Source of the DNA: Anadara kagoshimensis | Taxonomy: Eukaryota; Mollusca; Bivalvia; Arcoida; Arcidae | Direction of reading: 5' to 3' | DNA: 64,000 nt | Assembly: GCA_021292105.1 (NCBI GenBank) | Contig: CM037862.1 | Coordinates: 30,536,169 to 30,600,168, forward strand | Position numbers and translations under genes: made by a program | Part shown: positions 28,601-43,400 of the stretch, piece after piece | How the letters are laid out: each line of letters starts with the position of its first letter | Position numbering within the stretch: the stretch's first letter is position 1 | Notes under the pieces: generated by a model | The model's database searches: none | What the model was told of the DNA's origin: nothing | The model's input: the letters and a program-made list of their open reading frames with translations, nothing else

Positions 28601-31600
28601 CAAGATAATAAACCATTTTGGTATTGTTTTGCATGTGTGACCTTGACCTTTGAACCCATGACCTTTTTCTATACATCAGAATGATCATTGTATCAATACC
28701 TACAACATTCTAATATACAAGCCTATACAAAAAGTTTATAGTTTTTGAGATAATTAACCATTTTGGTATTGTTTCACATCTGTGACCTTGACCTTTAAAC
28801 CCATGACCTTTTTCTATACATCAAAATAATCGTTGTATCAACCCCTACAACATTCTAATATACATGCCTATACAAGAAGTTTATAGTTTTCGAGATAATT
28901 AACCATTTCGGTATTGTTTCACATCTGTGACCTTGACCTTTGAACCCATGACCTTTTTCTATACATCAAAATGATCGTTGTATCAATACCTACAACATTC
29001 TAATATACATGCCTATACAAAAAGTTTATAGTTTTCAAGATAATTAACCATTTCAGTATTATTTTGCATCTGTGACCTTGACCTTTGAACCCTTGACTGT
29101 TTCTATACATCAAAATGATCGTTGTATCAATACCTACAACATTGTAATATACATGCCTATACAAAATGTTTATAGTTTTCGAGATAATTAACCATTTTGG
29201 TATTGTTTTGCATCTGTGACCTTGACCTTTGAACCCATGACCTTTTTCTATACATCAAAATGATCGTTGTATCAATACCTACAACATTCTAGTATACATG
29301 CCTATACAAAAAGTTTATAGTTTTCGAGATAATTAACCATTTCAGTATTGTTTCACATCTGTGACCTTGACCTTTGAACCCATGACCTTTTTCTATACAT
29401 CAAAATGATCTTTGTATCAATACCTACAAAATTCTAATATACATGCCTATACAAAATGTTTATAGTTTTCGAGATAATTAACCATTTCGGTATTGTTTCG
29501 CATCTGTGACCTTGACCTTTGAACCCATGACCTTTTTCTATACATCAAAATGATCGTTGTATCAATACCTACAACATTCTAATATACATGCCTATACAAA
29601 AAGTTTATAGTTTTCGAGATAGTTAACCATTTTGGTATTGTTTCACATCTGTGACCTTGACCTTTAAACCCATGACCTTTTTCTATACATCAAAATAATC
29701 GTTGTATCAACCCCTACAACATTCTAATATACATGCCTATACAAGAAGTTTATAGTTTTCGAGATAATTAACCATTTCGGTATTGTTTCACATCTGTGAC
29801 CTTGACCTTTGAACCCATGACCTTTTTCTATACATCAAAATGATCGTTGTATCAATACCTACAACATTCTAATATACATGCCTATACAAAAAGTTTAAAG
29901 TTTTCGAGATAATAATTATAATCAGAGGTAAAAAAAATTAGGTCACGACCTTCACAATTGACCTTGACCTTATTTTGAAGATACTAACAAGAAGATGTCA
30001 AAACTGAAAACCCCATGTCATTATCTGGTCAAATAGTCAAGTTATAACAATTTGAAGCTATTTTACGATTTTTTCAAAATTAAACGCAAAAACGCGTAAC
30101 CTATTTTTTATCCGAATTTCACAAAATGAACAAACTATAGGCTTAAGACCCTAGAGAAGCCAAATATTACATCAGATTTTTTCTCCAATCAGTACTTTCG
30201 GAGAAGAAGATTTTTTAAGATTTTTGCACCCCTAGGTCACCTTGACCTAGTTATGGTAGCCATGGCAACACCACGAACAAATCTGAATTGCACCGGCCCA
30301 TATATACTTCTGACAAAGTTTCATTAAAAACTGTCCAGTAGTTTCAGAGGAGAAGTCGAAAATAGGTGTTAACGACGCACGCACGCACGCACACACGCAC
30401 ACACGCACGCACGCACACACGCACATACACACGCTGCGCTATGCCATAAGCTCACATGACCTTCGGTCAGGTGAGCTAATAACAATGGTTGTATTATACG
30501 AAAATACAAATATCTAGTTTTCCAAGTGACAGTTGAGACGTTTTTAATAATAACGTGCGATAAAATCTTCAGGTTCGTCACATTAGGAACCATTATTGGA
30601 TGAGATCGAGAGATATGTTCTTCGTTCTTGAGAACTGTTCTCGATACGAGTGCACGTTCTCGACACAAGTCAAGAACAATATGAACACGATCTTCGTGTT
30701 GTCTTCTCCATCCGAAAACATACTCCCCTGTTGATGGTACGCAGGGGATTAGTATAGAAAAAAACTTTCGGTGATCCATCTTTTAAAATTATTGCTATAG
30801 AAAATTGCAGTATATGTGTGTTAAGATCTTTTTTCAATTTTGAGCGGAAGTTTCATTGCATTATGACATTTATTGTTGATATTTGTTCGCACGTTACAAC
30901 GGCACTGATACAGTGCCGTAAAATGGAATTACAACGATTTCATGGTTACTTTTCAATACATATTATAGTGACCGTATTTCTGAACCGACTTTGGTAAAAA
31001 AAATCGTTGTTGCGGAATTAATCATATTTTTTATAAACTTAAGTATTTTCCGACAATTATCGTCATATTTCAAATTCACGGCGCAGTATTTTTGTCTTGT
31101 GGCTGGAAATTGTGCAACATATTGTTCTCTTTGGATTCTTCTTTTTTGTGTTCGAGACCTTCATTCTCCGATTTTCATTCCTTGACGGTTCTTCGCGTGT
31201 GAGAAACCAAGAACGTGATCCTTATTCCGTTCTTGAACGCAGCCAACTCAGGTCATAATCATGCCATCATCAACCACAATTGTAGATCTATGTCACAGTG
31301 TACCACGCCTGTTAAGCCATTATCAGCCACAGTAGTATTTCTATGTTATAGCCTGCCACGCAATAAAACCTGACAAATATCTTGATGATCATGCCATTAT
31401 TAACCACAGTAGTAGATCCATGTTATAGCCTGTCACGCAATATAACCTGACAAATATCTTGACGATCATGCCATTATCAACCACAATAGTAGATCAATGC
31501 TATAGCCTTCCACGCCATCATCGACCACAGTAGTAGACCCATGTTATAGCCTGCCACGTAATATAACCTGACAAATATTTAAATGATAGCGCCATCATGA

Positions 31601-34388
31601 GCCACAGAAGTAGATCCATGGCATAGCCTGCAACACCATTATCAACCACAGTAGCATGTCTATGTTATAGCCCGCCACGCAATATAACCTGACAAATATC
31701 TTGATAATAATGCCATCATGAACCACAGTAGTAGATATATGCCATTGCCTGCCTCGTCATCATCAACAACAGTAGAAGACCAATGTTATAGCCTGCCACG
31801 CAATATAACCTGGCAAAATCTTAATGATCACGCCATTATCAACCACAGCAGTAGATCTATGTCATAGCCTGCCACGCTATCATCGACCACAGTAGTAGAC
31901 CCATGTTATAGCCTGCCACGTAATATAACCTGACAAATATCTTGATGATTATGCCATCATGAACCACAGCAGTAGATCTATGCCATAGCCTGCCACGCTA
32001 TCATCAACCACAGTAAAAGATCTATGTTATAGCCTGCCACGCTATCATCAACCACAGTAGTAGATCCATGTTATAGCTTCCTACGCAATATAACCTGACA
32101 AATGTCTTAATGATCATGTCATCATGAACCACAGCAGTAAATCTATGCCATAGCCTGCCACGCTATCATCAACCACAGTAAAAGATCTATCTTATAGCCT
32201 GTCACGCAATATAACCCGACAAATATCTTGATGATCATGCTATCATGAACCACAGTAGTAGATTTGTGCCATAGCCTGTCTCGCCATCATCAACTACAGT
32301 AGATCGATGTTATAGCCTTCCACGCAATATACGAGGGGAAGTCAGAAAGTTCATAGAACAGCGTATTTAGCCAAGCGTAACACACATTTTCTTTACTTAT
32401 TTACGCCATTGTAAACATATCAAGTTTATTTGTCACAACATATTTGTGTAATTCTCAAAAGCATTCAAAGTTGGTGACCATCAAGCAATGATGGGAAATC
32501 AAAATGTTGAGTTTAGGGCAGTAATAAAGTTCCTCACAGTAGAGGGATCAAATGCCAAAGAAATTCAGCGGCGAATGACCGAGGTGTACGGTGACAGTGG
32601 TCCTGCCTATTCCACAGTTGCAAAATGGTCAGCCGAATTTGAACGTGGGCGCACCTCACTGAAGGATGACCTACGGTCAGGTCGGCAGATGCCATCACAA
32701 AGGAAATTGTCACGTCTGTGGAGACCCTCATCATGAATGATCGTCGAATTAGGATTGATGACATGGCTAGGGAGTGTGACATTTCACATGGAAGTGTATA
32801 CACGGTTATCCACGAGCATCTTGGGATGTCAAAAGTATCCAAAAGATGGGTCCCCAGAAACCTTAATGTGCAGGATCGCTTCCAAAGACTCCAGTCAAGT
32901 CGGGAGCTTCTTGGCATTTATCATGATAACCCGGAGAGTTTAGTTTAGTAGAGAGTTTATTTACGTTTAGTAACTGGTGATGAAACATGGATTCATTATT
33001 GGGACCTAGAAACAAAAAAAGAGTCCATGCAATGGAAGCACCCTGGCTGACCCCCACCAAAGAAATTCAAAACCTAATCATCAGCAGGCAAAGTCATGAC
33101 CACTGTGTTCTGGAATTCTAAGGGTGTTCTGTTAATCAATTATAAAACTGCTGGAATCTCTATCACTGGGGCTTACTATGCTGATCTAATAAAGCAGCTA
33201 TTAAATTAAAAAGGAGGGAAAAGTTGAGCCAAGGGGTATTGTTTCTTCGCGACAATGTTCTTGTTCACAAGTCAAGGATTGCAAAAGCAGTGATTCGTGA
33301 ATGCAAGTTCGAACAATTTAATCGCCCACCCTACAGTCCCGATTTGGCACCCAGTGATTATTCCCTTTTGAAATTCCATTTACGGGGAATCAGATTTCCT
33401 GATGATGATGGACTTTAGGCTGTCACAGAGGCATGGTTTCAGGACCAAACCGAAAACTTTTAGTTCAAAGGTATAGACAGTCTTAAAGAAAAGTGGGCTA
33501 AGTGCATTGGGATAAATGGGGACTATATTGAAAAATAATAATAAAATGTATAGTTTGTTGCGGCAATATATACCCAGTTCTATGAACTTTTTTACCTCCC
33601 CTCGTATAACCTTATAAATATCTTGATAATCATGCCATCATGAACCACGGTAGTATATCTTTGTCATAGCCTTCCACACTATCATCAACCGCAGTAGTAG
33701 ATCGATGTTATAGCCTGCAACGCAATATAACCTGACAAATATCTTAATGATCATGCTATGATCAACCACAGTAGTAGATATATGCCATAGCCTGTCACAC
33801 CATCATCAACCACAGTAGTAGATCCATGTTATAGCCTGCCACGCAATATAACCTGACAAATATCTTAATGATCATGCTATGATCAACCACAGTAGTAGAT
33901 ATATGCCATAGCCTGTCACACCATCATCAACCACAGTAGTAGATCCATGTTATAGCCTGCCACGCAATATAACCTGACAAATATCTTGATAATCATGCCA
34001 TCATGAACCACAGTAGTAGATCTATGTCATAGCCTGTCACGACATCATCAACCACGTAGTAAATCTGTGTCATAGCCTTTCAGGCAATACAACAACTCAT
34101 GAATATGCCATCATCAAACACAGAAGTATATCTACTCTACTGCAGTACGTAATAACCTCCCACGCATTATAACCTGGCAAATATCTTAATGATCACGCCA
34201 TTATCAACCACAGCAGTAGATCTATGTCATAGCCTGCCACGCTATCATCGACCACAGTAGTAGACCCATGTTATAGCCTGCCACGTAATATAACCTGACA
34301 AATATCTTGATGATTATGCCATCATGAACCACAGCAGTAGATCTATGCCATAGCCTGCCGTGATCGTGTTCTTATAAGAAGCTTATAG

Positions 34389-34441
<53 letters not shown>

Positions 34442-37400
34442 ACCCCATTCTCAGCATCACATAGTTGATGATTTGATGATTTTCAAATTTGTAATATCCT
34501 TTGTTTTATGGATATTTACGAGCTCATTACATATAGTGGCGAAATCTATTTTAATGCAAAATAATTCACGCCGTGAATTTGTTCGACCTACACACCTACG
34601 TTTTGTATACGAGACATCGTCTTACGTTTATATACATTAGTACCGAGTTCAATCAAAATTCATCTATGTTATGTATGAGGTTATGGATATTTGGACAGAC
34701 TGACAAACAGATTGGGGGCGCGATTTCTATATATTCCATAAACTTCGTTTACGGAGATATAAAAACTCCAAAGTATAATTCACTAATTCACCGCCATTAA
34801 CTATATTATCAAAGAATCGTAAGAATACTGTAATCAAGAAAAATAAAAGACCCTTTATATACGATAGAATACAGACAAAATACAGGGTAATAGTGTATGA
34901 ATTTGTGTCCAGGATTGCCCTGGATATAGTTCCATGTTCCTTTCACACAATTTTGATTACACACGTGGCGGGTGTAGCTAGCTAAACAGGAGGTGCTTAC
35001 CCTTCCGGAGCACCCGGACTCACTTCCCCAGTGAAAGTTTACGTGTTCAACCTGACTTGTCAGTTCCAAAGTTTTTACTTTGTATCTGGATTGTGATTCG
35101 GACATGGATTAGTATGTTTGTTTTTGATTTGTTTTTGATTTGTAGTATAGCTAGGACGGTTGTTATAGAATAAATCCATAAGCTAACTCAAACATCAAAA
35201 GCAGATTTTCTGCTTTTCTCTATTAAAAAAATAAAATTAAAACATCCTTTGTTTGTGATATAATTTAGTTTCTTTTAAGAAGTATATTTTTTCAAATTTT
35301 CGAGTCCTGTCGAGAATAGTTCCAAAACAGGCAATTATTTTTATTACTGTATAATATTCCTATGTGAATGGCCGTCTACTAGTATTGGTTTATGACTAAA
35401 TTCACAAGACAAACAGATATATATAAATATATTTGATTTTTATTCAATATACATACCAAAGGAGATACATAAACTTCAATTTCGTTGCCAGCCATGGATC
35501 TTATTCTTCTCTGATTTATTAAGTCCATTACGTCTATCTATAAAAACCATAATTCTTAAATTAGAATGCTGTAGTGTACCTCAAAATGTCAAAAGGCATA
35601 TGTTAATATATCACCCCTTTATTTTTATGTGTAGTTTATACCATTTTTAGTTTAGAATATAAACTCGGTGTTATTGAATGATATTTAAACAATACTAGTT
35701 AACATGCAATGGAAATTACCCTTTTACAGTTATATTTTAAAAATACTCACAATTCCACTGAATATATGATTTCTCAAAACAACTTTTAGTCGATCTCTTC
35801 CCTAAAATAAAATGTTTACATTACTATTTCAATTCAATAATAATTGGGCTGATTAACGTCCATGCATCTAAAGATAACAAAACGCAGTACATCCTATGTT
35901 TTATATTTTGTTACGATTGCTAACTGTCTATTTAATGTCGCTTCAAAAATAAACACAACTTAAATATAATATTCAATTTTAAAAGCATGCCATCCCAAAT
36001 AATCTTTGGACTAGATAAAATTTTAAAAAGTTTAACGCCACATGTCATTGGTGTTATAAAGCGACAAAGTATTCATAGGCAAATATTGCAGATATATGTT
36101 AACTGTCTTACTTTTCTGTTGAAAAAATAATACCCGTAAGCTTACAACGAGGAAGTCAACTGAAAATTTAAAAGATTATCTACTAAATTCCGTAAAAATT
36201 ACAAATAAAATACTGTGAAATCATTAATTTTCGTTGGGGATCAATTTTCGTGGTTTTAGTGGACAGTCTGAACCACGAATTTACGACCACCACGAAATAC
36301 TAACCTCAAGTAAAAAGACAAGATATATGATAACTAATGGACATGCATATATGTACCATATTTTTTTGCTCTAGCGTAATTCACACATAAACACAAACTT
36401 TTCACAAGGTAAAGATGCGTGGATGTTTAATTTAATTATGAAAATTATTTAAGTACATATATTATGTTTAATAAATTCTTCATTAATTTTTTAAATGTTT
36501 GTTTTCAATTAGGAACTGGTCGGGACGATAGGGACAGACAGGTTTCTAACCGTAACTTTCATCATTAATTATGACCTGTCTCATTTAAATTCCAATCCGA
36601 TTACATATTAATTAAATAAACATTTTAACAATCTCTATAAACCTGTTTTATATTATTATTACTAAGTCAGCTGTTTGATTTCTAAAAAACGAAACTTCAT
36701 TCGAATCGGTAAGAGCCGCCATTGTTACTCTCGTAAACAGCTGATTAGGTCATCAGAGGTCAATAATTAGAATTTTTATAAAGTTGCCGATGTCACAGAA
36801 AAACATTCAGTTTCGTGTAAAGTGATTATAAAACATGTTGTGATTGATGTTCTATGCATAAACTTTTAAATCTAAATTAATTACCGCTTATTTGTACAAC
36901 GTAACAGGTAGATCTACTCAGGCCAGGTGTCACATCGCTTGTGTAGTTAATTGTTACTGATATAATGATTACAGGTAATTAGCGCCTATCCAAGACTTAG
37001 TCATTAATCCGCGTCTCTGTCACGGTTAATTGCTTTCTTATTTCAACAAATAACTTTTTTATAGGTGACGATAAACAAACAAAGTATGACTTCCTACCCG
37101 TTATCAAGGCTCAAAGGACAAACTACATTTTTGACATAACAGTAAAACCACGAATTTACGTTCCACGAAAATTGGACCCAACGAAAATTAATGATTTCAC
37201 AGTAATCACAATATACCTCATTTGATTGTAAATACGTAAGTGCATCTACACTTAGTTCATCCCAAGCTGCGTTATTTGGTGCAAAAATTGTTATGTTTTC
37301 ACCAGCAAATTCGTCTTCCATACCCACCGTCTGAAATATGTACGTGCAGTTGCTTGTTATAATAAAATTTCCACATTACCATCATGGATTGGAAATTGCG

Positions 37401-40400
37401 AGGACTTAATTTCTCAAAAATAAATAGGTTTCCCTGCAAATTCGCAAATAAAAATACTTCGAAATTTATTCTATTTAGTTTGAATATTCACTATTTACAT
37501 TGAATAATCACTTTTTATATTAAATACTCAATATTGACCTTGAATAATCTCTTTTTACACGGGATACTTACTATTTACATTGAATATTCACTATTTACAT
37601 TGAATATTCACTATATACATTGAATATTCGCTTTTTATATTAAATACTCACTATTAACATTGAAAAATTTCTATTTACTCAGAATACTTTCTATTAACCT
37701 TGAATACTCATTATTTACATTGGATACTCATTATTTACATTTATTATTTACATTGGATACTCATTATTTACATTGAATTATCTCTATTTACATTGAACAA
37801 TCTCTATTTACTCGGAATACTTACTATTTACATTGAATACTCACTATTTATATCACTATTAACATTGAATAATTTTAAAATATTCCTAATAATTATATAA
37901 TTATTGAAAATTTCATTAAAAACCCCATTAAAAATTTGACTTTTTCAAATCAATTATATTCCCATTAACAAGTTGAGATATCAAATTATTGATACTTTGC
38001 CAGCACCTCAATTACATATTATACCAGTTTTATTTTCAGAAATAGGGTTCCCATTAATCAAAGTGTTATATCATGTGCACAGTCCAAACATTATATAATT
38101 TATACCTGTTACTATACTCACATACTCAGTAAACTGTCTTAGAAATTCTTAATCCTTAGTTTTGGGCTTTAACTAAATAGGTCCAAAATACACCATTTTA
38201 GGTCTTAACTACCTAAAATAGTCACTGTACACGACGATTGTCCCTCTGGAAAATCTAGCAATGTAGGTTTTATTTACCCAGAAACTAACTCACGCAATGC
38301 CGATTTTCCTTCATTCGATTTTTTAACCTTTTATAGTAGGATAACACAGCCTCCTTCTTTTAGCAAAGTCATTTTTCTAACCTTACATTTCAATACCATT
38401 TCTCAATATTTCAGGCAACAAGTAAAGAAGATAAGCTATGACAAACGGCTTAACTTCATGTATTTCTTCATTATATACACCAGAAATGGAATTTATTATA
38501 CTAAGCCCACTGAATTTTCTATAGGATAGACGCCAGTAAGTGCTCAAAAAGGGAAGTAACTCTCATTGCAGAACACAATTGATTAAAGTGGTAGGATGGT
38601 CTACCTCATGATTTTAGTCGACACTAATTATTTGTTGAATTATTACAAAAACATGTTTATAAAAAAAAAATCTTGAAAATTATTAGAAAAATGTACATTG
38701 AGTACCCACTATTTCCATTACATACTAATCAAAAACAAACATACTAATCCATGTCCGAATCACAATCCAGAAGCAAAGTAAACACTTTGGTACTGACAAA
38801 TTAGGTTAGACACGTGAACTTCCACCAGGGAAGTGAGACCGGGTGCTCCGGAAGGGTAAGTACCTAATTATTTCAATTGCATACTTACTATTTACATTGA
38901 ATACTCACTATTTTAACTACATACTCACTATTTACATTGAATACTCACTGCAATCAGCGTTTCCATTCTGTTGTATCTTCCATCTACTTTGATCAACTGC
39001 CATATTGTTTTCTGAAAAAAAGAATAAATATAATCCAATAACAATAACAAGAACTTTACAATTACAATATTTATGTCTAAATCAGATGTAGAATAGACTT
39101 TATCTGACCATCTTTGGCGACTGTTTAAATTTGTTTTAAGATTACTGATTTAGGAGTGCATTTTGATGAACCTGCTATATATCTTTCCTTGTATGTTATT
39201 TAAGAATATTGTTCGTGTTTTTAAACCATTATCAATTATTTTTCCAGCACTCTTGTCGCCCGGGTTACAAAAGCTGAAAAAACCCCTTTTTTCAATCCCA
39301 TTCCATTGTTTTGAATACGAGTAAAGAGTTTATGAAACTAAAATTTCTTTCAAATGAAGGAAACGTTTATACAAATAAACCAATTAACAAATAAAAGATA
39401 AATGATACAAGAATACCATTTATCATGGTCATTATTGTTATTCTTGTTAAATTATTATTCATTATCTGCATCAGTATTACTTGAAATAAAGGAAAATAAT
39501 CCGTTAAAACATATGTAATATCTCGGATGGAACAAATTACAAAAAGATCTTTAATAATCATAAATACACATCCAACAAAATTGATTAAAATAAAAAAAAC
39601 GCACACAAGAAAGTTAATTGAGAGTTGGTATTTGGAACAAGTTGGTAAAAAAGTTTGAACGAGTTGGTAAAAAAGTTGGAACGAGTTGGTGATTAAACAT
39701 GGAACGATCGCGAGTTGGAAAAAGTTAGTTAGAACGAGTTGACTAGTTAGTTTTCAGTAGACAGCCTTGACATTAAACAAAGAAACTGAGAAAGCAACAC
39801 ATGCAGCAATGACCGAAAAAAGTAATAGTGAAAATGTAAATCAGACCTGAAACATACGAGTTACTGATTTTTAAAACAATACGCGTTACAATTCTGAATA
39901 CTAGTAGGTAGTAAGCAAAACCACTATGGTAGCTTGCTTCGTTAGTGGAAGGGAAGGCTTCAAATCTCGGCCGGGTCTGGCCAAGACTTAGAAATAGATA
40001 GTGAATGGTTATTCACCATTCACCAAGCACTCGGCATTTACAAATAAAAGAGATTAGGTCCTTAGTAAACCAATATTCGTCTCCCCCATATGCGCGGTAC
40101 GCTAAAAAGCACATTACCATGAGCGCACTTCATATACATGTGTCAAACTTTCTGTCACTATTACTACATCTGGTGAAGTCTAGAGAAGCAAGATATTCTT
40201 GACTGAGACGTTAAACCATTTTCAATTAATGAATCAATCTTAATAAAGTAATGCTTACTTCAAGATGACCTGGAATGACCGGTGGATTTGTTAATAATTT
40301 TCCTATCACGTGCACAATGCCATTGGCTGCAACAATATCTCCCTTAACAATAGAACTCTTACTTCCTGAACCTTTTAATCTGTATCTATATATCAATGAT

Positions 40401-43400
40401 CCCGATCTCTGAAATACATCAAGTATAAATAAACGTAAAATCTTCCTGAACCTTTTAATCTGTATCTATATATCAATGATCCCGATCTCTGAAATACATC
40501 AAGTATAAATAAACGTAAAATCTTCCTGAACCTTTTAATCTGTATCCCGATCTCTGAAATACATCAAGTATAAATAAACGTAAAATCTTCCTGAACCTTT
40601 TAATCTGTATCTATATATCAATGATCCCGATCTCTGAAATACATCAAGTATAAATAAACGTAAAATCTTCCTGAACCTTTTAATCAGTATCTATATATCA
40701 ATGATCCCGATCTCTGAAATACATCAAGTATAAATAAACGTAAAATCTTCCTGAAACTTTTAATCTGTATCCCGATCTCTGAAATACATCAAGTATAAAT
40801 AATCGTAAAATCTTCCTGAAACTTTTAATCTGTATCCCGATCTCTGAAATACATCAAGTATAAATAAACGTAAAATCTTCCTGAACCTTTTAATCTGTAT
40901 CCCGATCTCTGAAATACATCAAGTATAAAAAACGTAAAATCTTCCTGAAACTTTTAATCTGTATCCCGATCTCTGAAATACATCAAGTATAAATAAACGT
41001 AAAATCTTCCTGAAACTTTTAATCTGTATCCCGATCTCTGAAATACATCAAGTATAAATAATCGTAAAATCTTCCTGAAACTTTTAATCTGTATCCCGAT
41101 CTCTGAAATACATCAAGTATAAATAAACGTAAAATCTTCCTGAACTTTTAATCTGTATCCCGATCTCTGAAATACATCAAGTATAAATAAACGTAAAATC
41201 TTCCTGAAACTTTTAATCTGTATCCCGATCTCTGAAATACATCAAGTATAAATAAACGTAAAATCTTCCTGAAACTTTTAATCTGTATCCCGATCTCTGA
41301 AATACATCAAGTATAAATAAACGTAAAATCTTCCTGAACCTTTTAATCTGTATCCCGATCTCTGAAATACATCAAGTATAAATAAACGTTAAATCTTCCT
41401 GAACCGTTTAATCTGTATCCCGATCTCTGAAATACATCAAGTATAAATAAACGTAAACACTTTAGGTTTTATGATATTTGAAAGTACCTGAAAGTAAAAA
41501 AATATAAGTAGTTTTCCTTATTTTTACGTATCTTTCTATTTTCACCTAATTCAGAAAAAAATCAAAAACTCGGAAGAGTACCAGTATTTTAATAGGCAAA
41601 TGTGTGGCAATTTGTACCGAGAAAATACAGAGTTTTGAAACATGATTAAAATAATATAAATTATACAACAACGACTCCTTGGTATTATTATGTTTATTAA
41701 ACCTAACCATACATCGGAATAGGTTATTTTTGTATCTATTAACACACAAAATTACACATGTTTGAAAGATAATAATAATAATCGTTCCAAAAGCATCAGA
41801 TGATATATAAATGTTGTAGTTAATTAATTAATGCTCTACTACCACAAATGGTAGGGTATCAACAGGAGTCGGCGCTTTCGATAAACTCAAATTGTCACAA
41901 ACATTGTCTCAAAATAAAAGCATGTACATCCGACAGCGATACTCACTCTTCTAGTGGTAATCTCAGCAGTATTCCCTTGTAGTGTGTGTACAACTGTTGC
42001 GTTATGAAGATCATCCAATGACAATTCTCCTACTATCATGTGTTGTCGCAATACCTGCTTAGCCACGTTTTTATTGGCCAGGAAATTTCTAAACTTAAAA
42101 AGTATGAAAAAGTAGAATTCATCTGTTAAGAACTTAGTCATTCTACAAATATTCATTTTGTAAAATTTCAAAACTGCTCTGGAGTCAAATTCATTATGAT
42201 TCGTTAGAAACGTTTGGTCTTTTTATTAATAGACAGGTATGCCATAAATCGAGAACGCCACAGTGGAGGATCGCGCCACATTATTTTTGTTCTTTATCAT
42301 TGTTAGCGACTGGATAGTCAATAAAGCTGGAAATTATAAGGGTTTTCATTAAGTGCATTATTTCTGTCAATCAATAATTATTATAACCTTTATATTCATT
42401 GTTTTTTTGTTTTCAAAATTTCAATCCGCTTTCTTAGTAACGCCTTGACATTGTAGTCACTCATTTTCTTTTACTCGTACGAGTATGTTTGAAAGGGATA
42501 CTTTAAATGATGTTATTTTCAGAATTATGTTTTTCAAACAAAAAATATAAAATATACAAATTCAAACATGTTCTCCTTTATTATGAAACATGAAGAAAGC
42601 CAACTGTGGAAAAACAACGATATACACATGGCTGTTCCGCTTAACTTATGTACTCATTTTGGGACATGATGCTATGTACCTCGAACAATACTAACGACGT
42701 AGCTTTTAGTTGCAATATAATTTCTTTCAATTAACATGATGAAGGTAATTCAACTGGACAAATTGTTTCAATGCACCGTTTTGCAAAAAAATAGTAAAAT
42801 GTGCTCCATAGAAAAGAGTTCGCAGCGACTATTTCAATGCTTTTGAATTTTGCAGTAATGTAAGAATTGAAATAATCAACGTTTACTCGTGGTATGCCAC
42901 AGAATAATATACGGACCGACGTTCACATGGTACAAATATATTGCCACCTCCGCATATGAACTATAGCTCGTGTGTTAGTCTGCAATATACCACGTGTAGA
43001 TTGATTTCTCTTTGTATTTTTGTGGACGATTGATATTATTGCTTATAACTTACGGACATTTTTCTGAGAACAGTTCTAAACGCTCTGTCGGTTGGTAAAA
43101 ACATCGTAAATGGTCCATGATATTTCAATTCTTCTGAATAAACAGCTTTAAACAGTTGTTTGGCAAACTTCATACTACCTTTGAGAGTGGGGTCGTTATT
43201 GTCAAGTTCAGTAACCAACTGAAAATATACCAATGGGAAGTGTATTTCGAAATCTGGTAATAAATCAGACACACTCTTTATTTTCAGAGAAAACTAGATT
43301 ATATGAGATGTTTTCTCAAAACATAGCAGTAATTTGAAAAATATAACGTCCTTTTCGAATACGATGGTTAGCTCGAAATCAATTGAATACCATATATAAA

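Larger units (their letters stand above)
31255..34370. repeat. 121 bp satellite, interrupted by a mariner
   Basis: Unit has two half-units built on ATCA.CCACAGTAGTAGAT and ATAGCCTGCCACGC, with ACCTGACAAATATCTTGATG in one of them. Period measured as 121 bp between 33741 and 33862. Total about 1.85 kb of satellite on the two sides of the insertion. Many indels. Confidence 0.9.

Noticed and set aside
30369-30779. 136-codon frame with Cys/Val-rich end
   Set aside because: The Cys-rich end is the (CGCA)n microsatellite at the right end of the satellite-bearing transposon; no domain.
32534-32917. 127-codon minus-strand frame
   Set aside because: Antisense shadow of the mariner transposase.
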